From assembly GCA_028282325.1 (NCBI GenBank), contig JANQID010000061.1, forward strand, positions 1 through 64,000: a DNA stretch of 64,000 nt, read 5' to 3'. The notes below the pieces were generated by a model. The model ran no database searches. It had not been told where the DNA came from and worked only from the letters and a program-made list of their open reading frames with translations. This document shows positions 54,281 to 63,966 of the stretch, one piece after another; the first letter of the stretch is position 1; every line of letters begins with the position of its first letter. Source of the stretch: Chloroflexaceae bacterium. Lineage in GTDB: Bacteria > Chloroflexota > Chloroflexia > Chloroflexales > Chloroflexaceae. The translations under genes and the position numbers were made by a program.

Positions 54281-54309
54281 AGTATAGCATGCTCGTAGTC
54301 AGGTTGCAA
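54281..54309 (-). promoter_or_regulatory. Promoter of the glyS T-box leader
   Basis: On the minus strand TTGCAA (54309-54304), a 17-base spacer and TATACT (54286-54281), also preceded by TGC. RNA would start near 54274. It lies partly within 30 bases of the end of the xer gene. Confidence 0.75.
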
Positions 54310-54312
54310 CGG

Positions 54313-55317
54313 TCAGGCTTCGCGATCAACATCAACATCGGTTTGAAGCAACGCATTATAGGAGCCATTGCGCAGACCGTTGCCGATCGCTGGGGGCGTC
54401 GAACGTATTGCCTGCGTCGGCGTCAGGCGCTGTTCTCGCGCAGCTTCTTGCGATTCTTGATTCTTGTTGTTGGATAGGTTAGCGTAGATCTGGGTTGTCG
54501 AGAGCGAAGCATGACCAAGCATTTCCTGAACCTCGCGTAGCTCGGCCCCGCGGTTGAGCATATGTGCGGCGAAGGAATGGCGCAATACGTGCGGCGTCAA
54601 ATCGTGCAGACCAACCTGTTCGGCATACCCTTTCAGGATCAGCCAGAATCCCTGGCGAGTCAGGCGTTTGCCGCGATGATTGAGAAACGCGGCATCGGTT
54701 GGTTGAGCGCTGCTGCGGGCCATTTGCGGGCGAGCGATGTCGAAATACTCTTCCAAGGCGGTAGATGCCGATTCGGCCAGGGGGAGAATGCGCTCGCGAC
54801 CGGCTTTGCCGGGGCAGTGAACGCCGACGTTGGCAAAATCGATACTGCCGACATCCAGCGCAACCAGTTCGCTCACACGCATCCCGGTGGTGTAGAGCAG
54901 TTCCAGCATTGCCTTATCGCGCAGACCTTCCGGCGTTGAAGAGCGCAACGGCAACTCCAGCAACTCATCGACCTGGTGAGGCGAGATGGCGCGCGGTGGG
55001 TAGCGATTCACCTTTGGCGCGTCAATGTGCTCGGTCGGATCCTGCGTGATTAGCTGATTTGACAGGAGATACCCGTAAAATGATTTCACCGCAGCGGTGC
55101 GGCGTGCGATCGTCGAGTTGGCATACTGGCGCTCGCGCAAGAAGAGCATAAATGCGAGCATATCCTCACGCGTCGCAGCGAGGGGATCAGACATGCCGCG
55201 TTCGCGCAAGAATGCATTGAACTGTTCGAGGTCAGTTCGGTAAGCAGCTGTGGTGTTGGCGGTCATTCCACGTTCGCTTACGATATGGGCAAGGAACTGT
55301 GCTACATAATCTTGCAT
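54313..55317 (-). CDS. Tyrosine recombinase of the XerC/XerD family
   Basis: A 334-residue site-specific recombinase, probably resolving chromosome dimers at dif. All active residues are present: R147 (TTGMRVSELVAL), K171 (GKAGRERILPL), H243-x-x-R246 (HVLRHSFAAHML), H269 (LGHASL) and Y278 (TQIYANLS). The N-terminal SAM-like DNA-binding domain covers residues 1-95. It is longer at the C terminus than XerC/XerD (about 300), with about 40 extra polar residues. AAGGGA precedes the ATG. No integrated element is seen around it, so it is more likely a housekeeping Xer than an integrase. Whether C or D cannot be told. Confidence 0.9.
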   Translation of the reverse strand: MQDYVAQFLAHIVSERGMTANTTAAYRTDLEQFNAFLRERGMSDPLAATREDMLAFMLFLRERQYANSTIARRTAAVKSFYGYLLSNQLITQDPTEHIDAPKVNRYPPRAISPHQVDELLELPLRSSTPEGLRDKAMLELLYTTGMRVSELVALDVGSIDFANVGVHCPGKAGRERILPLAESASTALEEYFDIARPQMARSSAQPTDAAFLNHRGKRLTRQGFWLILKGYAEQVGLHDLTPHVLRHSFAAHMLNRGAELREVQEMLGHASLSTTQIYANLSNNKNQESQEAAREQRLTPTQAIRSTPPAIGNGLRNGSYNALLQTDVDVDREA

Positions 55318-55656
55318 ATGGAATCCCTTACGCCCGCCTGCGCTGGGGGGAAGAATAGTTGCAGTTCAGTACGGACTTGATTCTAACACTATTTTGCATA
55401 ACAAAGTCGTGAGGCGCATGGTACAGCAAAGCGAGAGGCGTGTCAACCAGCATCAACCATTCTGTCGGGCTATTGCACCGTATCTGGAAGTACGGCTGCC
55501 GGGGTTTGGGTTGTGAAATTATTACGATAGGTAAAAAAACGGTTTCTCCAGGTATTTCGGAGTCGAAGTATTATGGGCCGTGTGCCATATCCCCACTTGA
55601 ATTGCTAGAGCTAATCGGTTTTCATTGACATAAGATTATCTTGAAAGGTAAGCGCG
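55318..55656 (+). other. Non-coding stretch between xer and the CPBP gene
   Basis: No gene recognised. The minus strand start region of xer lies at the left, and AAAGGT before the CPBP start lies at the right. A TTGACA at 55626 lacks a matching -10 at normal distance. Nothing repeated. Confidence 0.5.
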
Positions 55657-56343
55657 ATGGTTTCGCGAGCGATGCCCCTAGGAAATGCCGAGCAATCTAC
55701 GCAGCGACGATTAACGTGGTCCTTTGGCCTGGTAGGCGTGATCTGGATTGTCGGATTGATCGGCCATTTCACTGTGGTCAAGGAGTGGCCAGCGCTCTTC
55801 ATCTATGTTCTGGGCGGGATCGGTCTAACTGTCTATTATTGTTGGCGTTACAATGCCTGGCAAGAAGTGTATATCACGCGGACGAATCTAAAAACCGCGT
55901 TGTTGTGGGGCGGCGGTATTGGCCTGGCGTTGTTCTTTATGGACGTGTTCAACACGTATCAGTACTATCGCGGCGGCGGCGAACCGATGGCCCAGATGGA
56001 AGCGATCCTGGTTGAGATGAAGCTGCTGTATCTCTTCCCGGTCTTGATCATTGCCGAAGAGTTTTTATGGCGCGGGTTGATGTTCTCCGCCTTGCTCGAT
56101 CGCGGAGTGAATAAGCATCTGGTTGTCGTAATCACTACGTTGCTCTATATGGCCAATCACTTCGCCGTGGCCCCGGTCGGCATGCTTGAGCGCGGCCTGA
56201 TGGCGGTGATGGCGCTGCCGATCGGGATTGCCGCCGGGTATCTGGTCATCAAGACCAAAAATCTCTGGGGCGGCGTCACCTTGCATATGTTGACAATGAT
56301 CTCGATGGCCGCCGACATCTTTATCATTCCCAACCTCGTGTGA
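55657..56343 (+). CDS. CPBP family (CAAX protease-like) intramembrane metalloprotease
   Basis: A 228-residue membrane protein with about six helices. The three motifs of the CPBP/Abi family are present: E-E-x-x-x-R in IAEEFLWRGLMF, F/Y-x-x-x-H in LYMANHFAV, and a late His in GVTLHMLTMIS. These residues coordinate metal in relatives such as Rce1. Some family members protect bacteria against their own bacteriocins, others work in surface protein processing; nothing nearby tells which. AAAGGTAAGCGCG precedes the ATG. Confidence 0.82.
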   Translation: MVSRAMPLGNAEQSTQRRLTWSFGLVGVIWIVGLIGHFTVVKEWPALFIYVLGGIGLTVYYCWRYNAWQEVYITRTNLKTALLWGGGIGLALFFMDVFNTYQYYRGGGEPMAQMEAILVEMKLLYLFPVLIIAEEFLWRGLMFSALLDRGVNKHLVVVITTLLYMANHFAVAPVGMLERGLMAVMALPIGIAAGYLVIKTKNLWGGVTLHMLTMISMAADIFIIPNLV

Positions 56344-56369
56344 GAGCGTAACGCATGTGCAGATTCGTG

Positions 56370-56409
56370 ACAGGGCGGATGCCAGCAAAAATATTGGCAT
56401 CCGCCCTGT
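56370..56409. terminator. Two-way terminator between the CPBP and GH13 genes
   Basis: ACAGGGCGGATGCCA (56370-56384) and TGGCATCCGCCCTGT (56395-56409) form a perfect 15-bp stem with a ten-base AT-rich loop. It lies between two converging genes. A uridine tail is poor on both sides. Confidence 0.65.
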
Positions 56410-56428
56410 CTGTTGGTGTTGAAGCGGT

Positions 56429-58036
56429 TCAGCCTGAGGCGCGGATCAGGTGGATGATCAGCCCTTCGTCGGCGCGCATAGCCAGCTTTGCCAGATCGAC
56501 GGTTCCGGAGCGATCCAGGTGCGTCGAGCATAGCGCTTCGCCAGTTGCGCCGATCGTAGAGAGGTCAAGCTCGTGTGTGGTTGCGCTGAAGTTGAGGACG
56601 ATGAGTACGCGCTGGTCGTGATCGGTGCGCAGGTAGGCGAAGATCGCCGGATTAGCTATATCCAGCGAGTGGTAGTCGCCAATCGTCAGCGCCGATATGC
56701 TTCGGCGCAAGACGATCAGCCGTCGAAAGAGCGTCAGTTCGGATATTGGGTCAACGTCTTGCCGATGAACGTTGCGTGCGGCATAGTCAGTGGCGAGAGG
56801 CAGCCAGGGTGTGTTTGCGGAGAATCCGGCGTTGGGACCGGCATCCCATTGCATAGGCGTGCGCACAGGATCGCGGCTGTAGCCCGGCGAGCGGATGCCT
56901 TGCGGGTCTTTCACCTGCTCCTGCGTGATCGGCGTGTCGCGCATCCCGATCTCATCGCCGTAATAGCACGTCGGTGTGCCGCGTAGCGTCAACAGCAGCA
57001 TCTGAGCGACTCGCGCCTGCGCCAGGCCGACGCGGCTGGCTATGCGCGGGCGATCGTGGTTGCCCAGAACCCAGTTCGGCCAGCCGCCTTCGGGTAGCGC
57101 CGCCTCGTAGGCGTCGACCGCTTCGCGCGTCTGGCGCGCATCCCAACCTTGCATCAGCAGCAGTTGGAAATTAAAAGGCATATGCACTTCGTCGAGGTTT
57201 GGGCCGTAGTAGTGCACAAGCTTGGTGATGGGCAGGTAGATCTCGCCGATGAACGCCCGATCCGGGTAGGCGTCGATCACAGCACGCATTGCGCGGATCA
57301 CGTCGTGAACTTCGGGCTGGTCTTCGTTGTAGAGCTTTATCTGGCGCAACCAGGGTGGATCGCCGGGTTTCCAGTCGGGGTTGACCGGATTGTCTCGGAG
57401 TTGCGCATCTTTGATCAACATCCAGATAACGTCAACGCGGAAGCCGTCAACGCCACGATTGAGCCAGAAGCGCATAACGTCGAGCATTGCGGCGCACACC
57501 TTGGGGTTGCGCCAGTTGAGATCGGGTTGTTTCGGGTCGAAGAGGTGCAAGTAATACTGGCCGGTTGCCGGATCAAATGTCCAGGCGGGGCCGCCAAAAT
57601 AGCTGTCCCAGTTGTTCGGCGGGCCGCCGTCGGGCGCAGGATCACGCCAGATATACCAGTCGCGTTGAGGATGCTCGCGGCTTGAACGCGCGGCGAGGAA
57701 CCAGGGGTGTTCGTCGGAGGTATGGTTGGGAACTAGGTCGAGCAGCATTTTTATGCCGCGCTGATGTGCCGCGTCAAGCAAGCGATCGAAATCGACGAGC
57801 GTGCCGAAACGGGGATCGATTGCGACATAATCCGAGATGTCGTAGCCAAAATCCGCCATTGGCGAAGGGAAAATCGGCGAAAGCCAGATCGCGTCAATGC
57901 CGAGCGATTGCAGATAATCGAGGCGACTGAGTATGCCTGGCAGATCGCCGATCCCATCATCGTTGCTGTCTTGAAAACTCCACGGGTAAACCTGATAGAT
58001 CACCCCGGTTTGCCACCACACATAGGATCGAGTCAT
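56429..58036 (-). CDS. GH13 alpha-glucosidase (oligo-1,6-glucosidase-like)
   Basis: A 535-residue cytoplasmic alpha-glucosidase of GH13. Conserved regions: DLVPNHTSDEHPWF (region I), GFRVDVIW with the nucleophile Asp (region II), FIGEIYLP with the acid Glu (region III) and LGNHDRPRIASR (region IV). The opening WWQTGVIYQVYPWSFQDSN suits the alpha-glucosidase branch (GH13_17/30 like). The end is a beta-domain with YLRTDHDQRVLIVLNF. It probably splits maltose-type or isomaltose-type sugars. The start is uncertain: ATG at 58036 lacks a good ribosome site and a GTG at 58063 is possible. The phoU gene lies directly upstream on the strand. Confidence 0.9.
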   Translation of the reverse strand: MTRSYVWWQTGVIYQVYPWSFQDSNDDGIGDLPGILSRLDYLQSLGIDAIWLSPIFPSPMADFGYDISDYVAIDPRFGTLVDFDRLLDAAHQRGIKMLLDLVPNHTSDEHPWFLAARSSREHPQRDWYIWRDPAPDGGPPNNWDSYFGGPAWTFDPATGQYYLHLFDPKQPDLNWRNPKVCAAMLDVMRFWLNRGVDGFRVDVIWMLIKDAQLRDNPVNPDWKPGDPPWLRQIKLYNEDQPEVHDVIRAMRAVIDAYPDRAFIGEIYLPITKLVHYYGPNLDEVHMPFNFQLLLMQGWDARQTREAVDAYEAALPEGGWPNWVLGNHDRPRIASRVGLAQARVAQMLLLTLRGTPTCYYGDEIGMRDTPITQEQVKDPQGIRSPGYSRDPVRTPMQWDAGPNAGFSANTPWLPLATDYAARNVHRQDVDPISELTLFRRLIVLRRSISALTIGDYHSLDIANPAIFAYLRTDHDQRVLIVLNFSATTHELDLSTIGATGEALCSTHLDRSGTVDLAKLAMRADEGLIIHLIRASG

Positions 58037-58064
58037 ATTTTTTGCGCTTGCTTTCTGATGCACA

Positions 58065-58724
58065 TCAAGGATTCAACTCAACAATTTCGCCGTTGACCAT
58101 AAAGATGATCCGTTCGGCAATATTGGTCGTTCGATCGGCGATTCGTTCGGTGATATGGGTGGCCGCAAGCAGATCACTGGCATACGCGGCGGTGTCGGCA
58201 TCCTCCCGGATGATGCCGATCAACTCGCTTCGGATCTGCTGGCTCAAAGCATCGGCACGATCATCTTCCTTGGCCAGCCGGTGCGCCAGGGCTGCATCGA
58301 GCTTGATAAACGCATCAAGCACCATATCCAGCATATGGATTGCCTGCCGCGCCAGTTCGCCAATCTGGCTGTGGCACGATAGGCGGGGCTGATCGGCGTT
58401 GCGCAGGGTGATTTTGGCAATATTCTTGGCGTAGTCTCCGATGCGTTCGAGTTCGCCGGAGATGGCATTAACGCCCATCAAGCGTCGCAAATCACGGGCG
58501 TTTGGTTGCTGGGTGGCGATAATCACGAGAACATGCCGTTCGAGATCGAACTGCGTTGCGTTGATGTGGCGATCGTCGGCGATGATCTTTTGCGCTGCTG
58601 CGACATCATGCATATCCAGCGCATGAATTGCGCGCGTCAGCGCGTCGATGACCGTCGTGCCGAATTCGCGCAGTTCGCCGTGGAGAGCGTCGATCTGGCG
58701 GGCGTAATGGTCGCGGATTTGCAT
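58065..58724 (-). CDS. phoU: Phosphate signalling protein PhoU
   Basis: A 219-residue all-helical protein of two repeats. Each has the metal-binding E/D-x-x-x-D pattern: ELERIGDYAKNIAKI in the first and ITERIADRTTNIAERIIF in the second. PhoU damps phosphate uptake by the Pst transporter and turns down PhoR/PhoB signalling. No pst or pho genes are in view. AAGGAG precedes the ATG at 58724; a GTG directly before it could also start. It is upstream of the GH13 gene with nearly no gap. Confidence 0.94.
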   Translation of the reverse strand: MQIRDHYARQIDALHGELREFGTTVIDALTRAIHALDMHDVAAAQKIIADDRHINATQFDLERHVLVIIATQQPNARDLRRLMGVNAISGELERIGDYAKNIAKITLRNADQPRLSCHSQIGELARQAIHMLDMVLDAFIKLDAALAHRLAKEDDRADALSQQIRSELIGIIREDADTAAYASDLLAATHITERIADRTTNIAERIIFMVNGEIVELNP

Positions 58725-58838
58725 CACAGTTCTCCTTTACGATAAGCTCCAATCAGGTTCAGGATACCATACGTCGCGGCGGACCTGACGTAAAGGGCGC
58801 TTACCGTACGTGATGATCCGATCTCCGGAAGGCGATGG

Positions 58839-59537
58839 CTAATCGAGGAAAGCGAGGCATCGTTCGCGCATACTGACATATTGCCCGTGGCCGATCACCA
58901 GGTGGTCGAGCACCTGAATATCTAACAGCGCTCCGGCTTGAACGATTTGCTTAGTGACCTGTACATCTTCGGGCGAAGGCGTCGGATCGCCGGATGGGTG
59001 GTTGTGGACAATGATCACGGAGGCGCTGTTCAGCTTGATCGCTTCCTTGAAGACTTCCCCAATGCGTACGACCGACGCGTTGAGGCTGCCGACATAGACC
59101 GTGTGAACTTTCTGGACTTTGTTTTTGGTGTCGACGCAGATGGCGCGCAGGTGTTCTTGATCCAGGTGGCCCATTTCGACTTGCATCAGTTTGGCCACGT
59201 CGGCGGGCGATTTGATTTGAAATCGCTCTCCGTAGCTTAATATCGCCAGCCGGCGTCCGATTTCCAGCGCGGCTTTGAGTTGAGCCGTTTTGGCTTCGGC
59301 AACGCCTTTCCAGCGGCTCAAGTCTTCGAAGCTGGCGCTTTGCAATCCGTTCCAGCCGCCAAATTCTTTCAACAACGCTTGGGATAGTTGCAGCACGCTG
59401 GAGCCTGTCACGCCGGTGCGCAGCAAAATTGCGAGCAACTCGGCGTCTGAAAGAGCGGAGGGGCCGTGTGCGATCAGCCGTTCGCGGGGTTTTTCGCTGG
59501 TCGGCAGTTCTTTGATGAGCAAGCTGTATTCAGCCAT
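58839..59537 (-). CDS. radC: RadC family JAB-domain protein
   Basis: A 232-residue protein with an N-terminal helix-hairpin-helix-like region ([18 protein letters not shown]) and a C-terminal JAB/MPN domain. Zinc ligands appear in [18 protein letters not shown], with the E in GEVFKEAI. The name RadC is historical; a DNA repair role is doubted and the true job is unknown. AAGGACG before the ATG at 59537 fixes the start; the frame to 59603 is longer but unsupported. Confidence 0.95.
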   Translation of the reverse strand: MAEYSLLIKELPTSEKPRERLIAHGPSALSDAELLAILLRTGVTGSSVLQLSQALLKEFGGWNGLQSASFEDLSRWKGVAEAKTAQLKAALEIGRRLAILSYGERFQIKSPADVAKLMQVEMGHLDQEHLRAICVDTKNKVQKVHTVYVGSLNASVVRIGEVFKEAIKLNSASVIIVHNHPSGDPTPSPEDVQVTKQIVQAGALLDIQVLDHLVIGHGQYVSMRERCLAFLD

Positions 59538-59631
59538 ACAACGTCCTTTTTTGTGGATGTCAATGCATGATAGTAAACGTCTGGCAACTATACCGTGTCG
59601 CACAAGTGTGGAGATACGTGAAAAGCGAGTA

Positions 59632-59640
59632 TGCTACAAT
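59632..59640 (+). promoter_or_regulatory. Extended -10 promoter of the histidine phosphatase gene
   Basis: TGCTACAAT fits TG-n-TAnAAT, about 35 bases before the GTG start. Confidence 0.5.
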
Positions 59641-59675
59641 GACGCGGGTCTGGCGGATATCCTGATAGGCATGCT

Positions 59676-60281
59676 GTGAAAGTGTATTTGATTCGCCACG
59701 CGCAGAGCGTAGAAAATGTGCTGGATCTCAGCACGCGAACGTCCGTCGGTGATTTTTATGATCTGTTGGAACGTTCACCTGACGCTCCGATTACGCCAGA
59801 GGGAGTGCGGCAGGCGCGTATGTTGGCTGCGCAGTTGCGTATGCGCGCGACTATCGCTCGCCTGTACAGCAGCCCATTCACCCGCGCTTTGTCCACCGCC
59901 GCGATCATCGGCGAGGCGATCGGTCTTACGCCACAGGTGCTGCCCGAATTGCGCGAGGTGTTGCCGCAGCCCGCGCGCGTGCGGCGTTCTCCGCGCCGCA
60001 ATCGTTCGTTGCGCTGGCTGTTCGTTCGGTCGTATCTGGAGATGCTCTGGCCGTATGGCGAAGGAGAATCGTGGATGGAGAGCTATCGACGCATCCGGGC
60101 AGCGTGGCGGCAGATTACTGCCGAGCCTGCCCCGGAGGTCGCAGTGGTCGCGCACCGAGCGACGATCTGGCTCATCCTTTTGTCGTTGCGCCGCGATCCG
60201 CGCTGGAAGGTTGTACAGAGCGATTTGTCGAATAGCGGCATATCAATCGCGGTCAGTGTGGAGGAACGCCCCGTTGTGTAG
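59676..60281 (+). CDS. Histidine phosphatase superfamily protein
   Basis: A 201-residue phosphoglycerate-mutase-like phosphatase. The catalytic RHA motif is LIRHAQSVEN (His 8), followed by the second Arg in SSPFTRALSTA and a Glu in ELREVLPQ. A second catalytic His lies in VVAHRATIWLIL. The start is a GTG with the promoter just upstream. Substrate cannot be told. An unusually Arg-rich stretch (ARVRRSPRRNRSLRW) sits in the middle, in place of a shorter loop in relatives. Confidence 0.85.
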   Translation: MKVYLIRHAQSVENVLDLSTRTSVGDFYDLLERSPDAPITPEGVRQARMLAAQLRMRATIARLYSSPFTRALSTAAIIGEAIGLTPQVLPELREVLPQPARVRRSPRRNRSLRWLFVRSYLEMLWPYGEGESWMESYRRIRAAWRQITAEPAPEVAVVAHRATIWLILLSLRRDPRWKVVQSDLSNSGISIAVSVEERPVV

Positions 60282-60290
60282 AGGCGTTCC
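60263..60290. terminator. Hairpin at the end of the histidine phosphatase gene
   Basis: GGAACGCC (60263-60270) and GGCGTTCC (60283-60290) form an 8-bp stem spanning the stop codon, followed by CGTTATT. It may stop transcription for both converging genes, weakly. Confidence 0.4.
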
Positions 60291-60311
60291 CGTTATTGCG
60301 TCGAGCTTTCC

Positions 60312-61460
60312 CTACTCGACGATGACCTCCTGGAGGGTAATCCACGAACTCTGGCCGCAGGCGGCGTCAAGCGCTTGCGCGCGCAACCAGTATCGCCCCG
60401 CCGGTATGCCATCGATGCGCATCTGGTTCTCCGCGCTAAACCACTTCGAGACGCCGTCAGGATCTTCTCCCAGGTACAGGCGATATCCCGCAATGCCTGA
60501 TCCGCGACCATCGTCCGCCGGATTCCAAGTGAGCGTAAAAGGCGCATTGGCGGTGTAACGCCGGGCAGGCATATCGCCGGGTGCTTCAAAGACGGGATCG
60601 CTCGCATCATAGCCGATCGGCCCAAAAGTGGCCAGAGTTTGCTTGCCGCTTTCGTCCCAGGCGCGCACATTGATCGTGTGCATCCCCTCGCCGGCCCAGG
60701 CCAGTTGGACGTAGCCGGTCTGAGCGGCGAATTCAGGGGTCGCGTTGCCGGGGTCGTGGTCGAACGCCTGGCTAAATCCGACGACGCGACGGTCGTCATC
60801 GACGCGAAATTCGATGTGCTGGTCGTTGCAATACCATTGCTCCGGGCGTACAGACGTGCTGAAGGTAACTGCGGGCGGTTCGACATCAACGGCCGGGCGA
60901 GCAACGATGTGTTTGCCTTGGTGTTGGCTGCATCCCGCCGTGTCGTGGAAGCTGTAGCCATCGGCGAAATCGAGTTCGAGCAACGTACGCTGGTAAGCTC
61001 CTCGGTCGGGCGCATAGAAGAAGTTGAAATGCAGGTGGGCGATGCCGGTTCCTACACTGCCCACGCGACCGATTTCGTCGCCCTGGCGTACGGTCAAGCC
61101 GGGGCGGGTGGTGATCACCTGCTGGAGATGCGAATACATTGTATAAAAGCCGTCGCCGTGCGAGAGTATCAGGGTGCCGGTGTGTCCTTCCCAGACGAAC
61201 GTCGTTCCATCGGCGGCGGCGCGAACGGGCGCTCCGGCGGTGCGCCCGGATGCATTAACAAAATCGAGCGAGCGTGATTGACGGCCTACGTGCGAGCCGC
61301 AGTAGAAGCCTTGGAGTATCTCCCATGTTTCGCCGATCGGCGTTGGGAGCCAGAGTTGCGGCGGATTGGCCGCATAGACGGCGGCAGGTTGCGACGCAAC
61401 GATTGCCCATAGTAAGAGTATAACGGGCCAGAGCAGTGCACGACGCAATGCAGGGCGCAT
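60312..61460 (-). CDS. Secreted M23 family metallopeptidase with Ig-like tail
   Basis: A 382-residue exported protein with a signal peptide (residues 1-30, PVILLLWAIVASQPAAVYA). An M23/LytM-type domain follows: a His and Asp in GSHVGRQSRSLDFV, GAPVRAAADGTTFVWEGHT, and the HxH motif in GIAHLHFNFF. Then come one or two beta-sandwich modules (about 190-380) with fibronectin-like NAPFTLTWNPADDGRG. It probably cuts peptidoglycan cross-bridges or other peptides outside the cell. The family 1 repeat copy E lies just 26 bases upstream of its start. Confidence 0.85.
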   Translation of the reverse strand: MRPALRRALLWPVILLLWAIVASQPAAVYAANPPQLWLPTPIGETWEILQGFYCGSHVGRQSRSLDFVNASGRTAGAPVRAAADGTTFVWEGHTGTLILSHGDGFYTMYSHLQQVITTRPGLTVRQGDEIGRVGSVGTGIAHLHFNFFYAPDRGAYQRTLLELDFADGYSFHDTAGCSQHQGKHIVARPAVDVEPPAVTFSTSVRPEQWYCNDQHIEFRVDDDRRVVGFSQAFDHDPGNATPEFAAQTGYVQLAWAGEGMHTINVRAWDESGKQTLATFGPIGYDASDPVFEAPGDMPARRYTANAPFTLTWNPADDGRGSGIAGYRLYLGEDPDGVSKWFSAENQMRIDGIPAGRYWLRAQALDAACGQSSWITLQEVIVE

Positions 61461-61485
61461 AGCTATATACGAACCTCCTGGTCGC
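61461..61485 (-). promoter_or_regulatory. Ribosome-site region of the M23 gene
   Basis: Minus-strand AGGAGGTTCGTATATAG lies just before the ATG, with AGGAGG about eleven bases upstream. There is little room for a promoter between it and repeat copy E, so the repeat itself may carry or have replaced the promoter. Confidence 0.45.
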
Positions 61486-61619
61486 TACCAAACAATATGG
61501 GAGACACCGCATGGGGTCATTCTGAGCGCCGCGAAGAATCTCAGATTCCCACAACGCCGAGACCCTTCCCCTTCGCTGCGCTCAGGGTGACATACGGCAT
61601 GGGTATCATCAGTTTGGTC
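61486..61619 (-). repeat. Family 1 inverted-repeat element, copy E
   Basis: A 134-bp copy in the same orientation as copy D. Left end TACCAAACAATA is perfect, the right end is slightly worn (CATCAGTTTGGTCG). Internal blocks CATTCTGAGCGCCGCGAAGA and CCCTTCGCTGCGCTCAGGG are conserved. It sits between the M23 gene start and the end of the mutase gene. Confidence 0.83.
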
Positions 61620-61718
61620 GCTTGCAATATTTAGTTCCAATGCGCTAGGATTGCAAATCGCGCGGAAGATAGCACAGAGGGAAAAATTTGTCAAATTTTT
61701 CTTAAAAACACAACGACA

Positions 61719-61741
61719 GGGATCGGTTATGCACCGATCCC
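61719..61741 (-). terminator. Terminator of the methylmalonyl-CoA mutase gene
   Basis: GGGATCGG / CCGATCCC stem with a seven-base loop, followed on the minus strand by TGTCGTTGTGTTTTT. It lies 36 bases after the mutase stop codon. Confidence 0.65.
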
Positions 61742-61776
61742 CGCCGCGTCAGCGTAAGTTTGGTTGTCTTCTCGCC

Positions 61777-63966
61777 TCAGACCTCTGGCTCGACAATGCG
61801 TCGCTTGAGTTCGTCGAGGATCTTTTGTGCGGCGACCGGGATTACCGTGCCCGGACCGAAGACGGCGCTTGCTCCGTTCGCTTTGAGGAATTCATAGTCT
61901 TGCGCCGGTATCACGCCTCCGATGACGACTAGGATGTCTTCGCGACCGAGTTGCTTCAATGCCTCGGCTACCTGCGGCAACAGGGTTTTATGCCCGCCAG
62001 CCAGCGAACTCATCCCGACGATGTGGACGTCATTCTCGACCGCCTGGCGCGCCGCTTCTTCCGGGGTTTGGAACAGAGGCCCGATGTCCACGTCGAAGCC
62101 AAGGTCGGCGAACGCGGTGGCGACGACCTTCGCGCCGCGATCATGGCCATCCTGCCCCATCTTGGCGATCATAATGCGCGGGCGGCGGCCTTCGATTTGC
62201 TCAAACTCATCGGCCATCCGGCGCACCTCGGCGACTTCGCTTTCATCACCGAACTCGGTGCTGTAGACGCCGGAAATGGATCGAATCACTGCTTTATGCC
62301 TCCCGAATATTTTTTCCATTGCATCAGAAATCTCGCCCAGGCTGGCCCGTGCGCGCGCCGCTTCGAGCGCGCGTTCCAGCAGGTTGCCCTCGCCGGTTTC
62401 GGCGGAATGGGTAATGGCGTTGAGCGCGGCCTGGGCGCGGGTCTCGTCGCGTTTGGTGCGAAGTTTTTCGAGCCGCTTGATCTGGGCCTGGCGCACGGCG
62501 GTGTTATCCACTTCTAGGATCTCGATGGGCGCTTCCTGGGCCAGACGATACCGGTTGACGCCGATGATCGTCTCTTTGCCGGAGTCGATATGCGCCTGCC
62601 GACGCGCGGCGGCTTCTTCGATGCGCATCTTGGGCAATCCGGTCTCGATGGCTTTGGCCATGCCTCCCAGCGACTCGACTTCCTCGATGTGTTCCCAGGC
62701 GCGCCGCATCAGCGCATCGGTCAGCGCCTCGACGTAGTAGGAGCCGCCCCATGGATCGACCACGCGGCAGATGCTGGTTTCGTCTTGCAGCAGAAGCTGC
62801 GTATTGCGGGCGATGCGGGCGGAGAAGTCGGTTGGCAGGGCGATCGCTTCGTCGAGCGAGTTGGTATGCAACGATTGGGTGTGGCCGAGCGCGGCGGCCA
62901 TCGCCTCGATGCAGGTGCGCACGACGTTGTTGAACGGATCTTGCTCGGTCAGGCTCCAGCCCGATGTTTGCGAGTGTGTGCGCAACGCCATCGATTTGGT
63001 ATCCTGCGGATTGAACTGCTTGATCAGTTTGGCCCAGAGCAAACGCGCGGCGCGCATCTTCGCCACTTCCATAAAGTAGTTCATCCCGATGGCCCAGAAG
63101 AACGACAACCGCGGCGCGAATTTATCGACATCCATACCGGCTTGCAACCCGGTGCGCACATACTCCAACCCGTCGGCCAGGGTGTAGGCCAGCTCCAGAT
63201 CGGCGGTTGCCCCAGCTTCCTGCATATGGTAGCCGGAGATGCTGATGCTGTTGAAGCGTGGCATATTCTGCGCCGTGAAAGCGAAGATGTCGGCAATGAC
63301 GCGCATCGACGGTTCGGGTGGATAGATGTAGGTGTTGCGCACCATATATTCTTTGAGTATGTCGTTCTGGATCGTGCCGGTGAGCTGCGGCAGCTTGACG
63401 CCTTGCTCCTCGGCGGCGGCGATGTAGAAGGCCATCACCGGCAACACTGCGCCGTTCATCGTCATCGACACCGACATCTGGTCGAGCGGGATGCCATCGA
63501 ACAAAATCTTCGCGTCGAGGATCGAGTCGACCGCTACGCCGGCCTTGCCCACGTCGCCCACCACACGCGGGTGATCCGAGTCGTAGCCGCGGTGCGTGGC
63601 CAGGTCAAATGCGATCGATAACCCCTTTTGTCCGGCGGCGAGGTTGCGGCGATAGAATGCGTTGCTCTCCTCGGCGGTCGAGAATCCCGCATACTGGCGC
63701 ACGGTCCAGGGACGCAGCACATACATCGTTGCGTAGGGGCCGCGCAGGTAGGGCGGAATGCCTGCCGTATAGCCAATATGCTCAAGCCCGGCGGTATCGT
63801 CAGCCGTGTAGAGCGGCTTAACGTCGATCTGCTCCATTGTTCGCCAAACCAGTTCATCGAGCGATTGCCCGGTCGCCTGCTCAACCTGTGCGCGCCAGGC
63901 GGCGACATCGACCGGAGCGCGGCGGGGCGCGTAGGCAATGGTGGTGAAATCAGGCGTTTTGTTCAT
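61777..63966 (-). CDS. Methylmalonyl-CoA mutase, large (alpha) subunit
   Basis: A 729-residue cobalamin enzyme that swaps succinyl-CoA and (R)-methylmalonyl-CoA, used for propionate breakdown and, in phototrophic Chloroflexota, for the 3-hydroxypropionate cycle. The TIM-barrel part has [19 protein letters not shown] and [20 protein letters not shown]. The C-terminal B12 domain has the D-x-H-x-x-G base-off motif in [12 protein letters not shown], then [14 protein letters not shown]. The length fits the catalytic chain. The gene starts with ATGA overlap to the upstream gene, so they are coupled. Whether it works with a small subunit depends on the gene beyond the window. Confidence 0.96.
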   Translation of the reverse strand: MNKTPDFTTIAYAPRRAPVDVAAWRAQVEQATGQSLDELVWRTMEQIDVKPLYTADDTAGLEHIGYTAGIPPYLRGPYATMYVLRPWTVRQYAGFSTAEESNAFYRRNLAAGQKGLSIAFDLATHRGYDSDHPRVVGDVGKAGVAVDSILDAKILFDGIPLDQMSVSMTMNGAVLPVMAFYIAAAEEQGVKLPQLTGTIQNDILKEYMVRNTYIYPPEPSMRVIADIFAFTAQNMPRFNSISISGYHMQEAGATADLELAYTLADGLEYVRTGLQAGMDVDKFAPRLSFFWAIGMNYFMEVAKMRAARLLWAKLIKQFNPQDTKSMALRTHSQTSGWSLTEQDPFNNVVRTCIEAMAAALGHTQSLHTNSLDEAIALPTDFSARIARNTQLLLQDETSICRVVDPWGGSYYVEALTDALMRRAWEHIEEVESLGGMAKAIETGLPKMRIEEAAARRQAHIDSGKETIIGVNRYRLAQEAPIEILEVDNTAVRQAQIKRLEKLRTKRDETRAQAALNAITHSAETGEGNLLERALEAARARASLGEISDAMEKIFGRHKAVIRSISGVYSTEFGDESEVAEVRRMADEFEQIEGRRPRIMIAKMGQDGHDRGAKVVATAFADLGFDVDIGPLFQTPEEAARQAVENDVHIVGMSSLAGGHKTLLPQVAEALKQLGREDILVVIGGVIPAQDYEFLKANGASAVFGPGTVIPVAAQKILDELKRRIVEPEV

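Noticed and set aside
54313-55317. Xer recombinase as the integrase of a genomic island
   Set aside because: No attachment-site duplication, tRNA gene, phage genes or composition change is seen around it; it reads as a chromosomal Xer protein.
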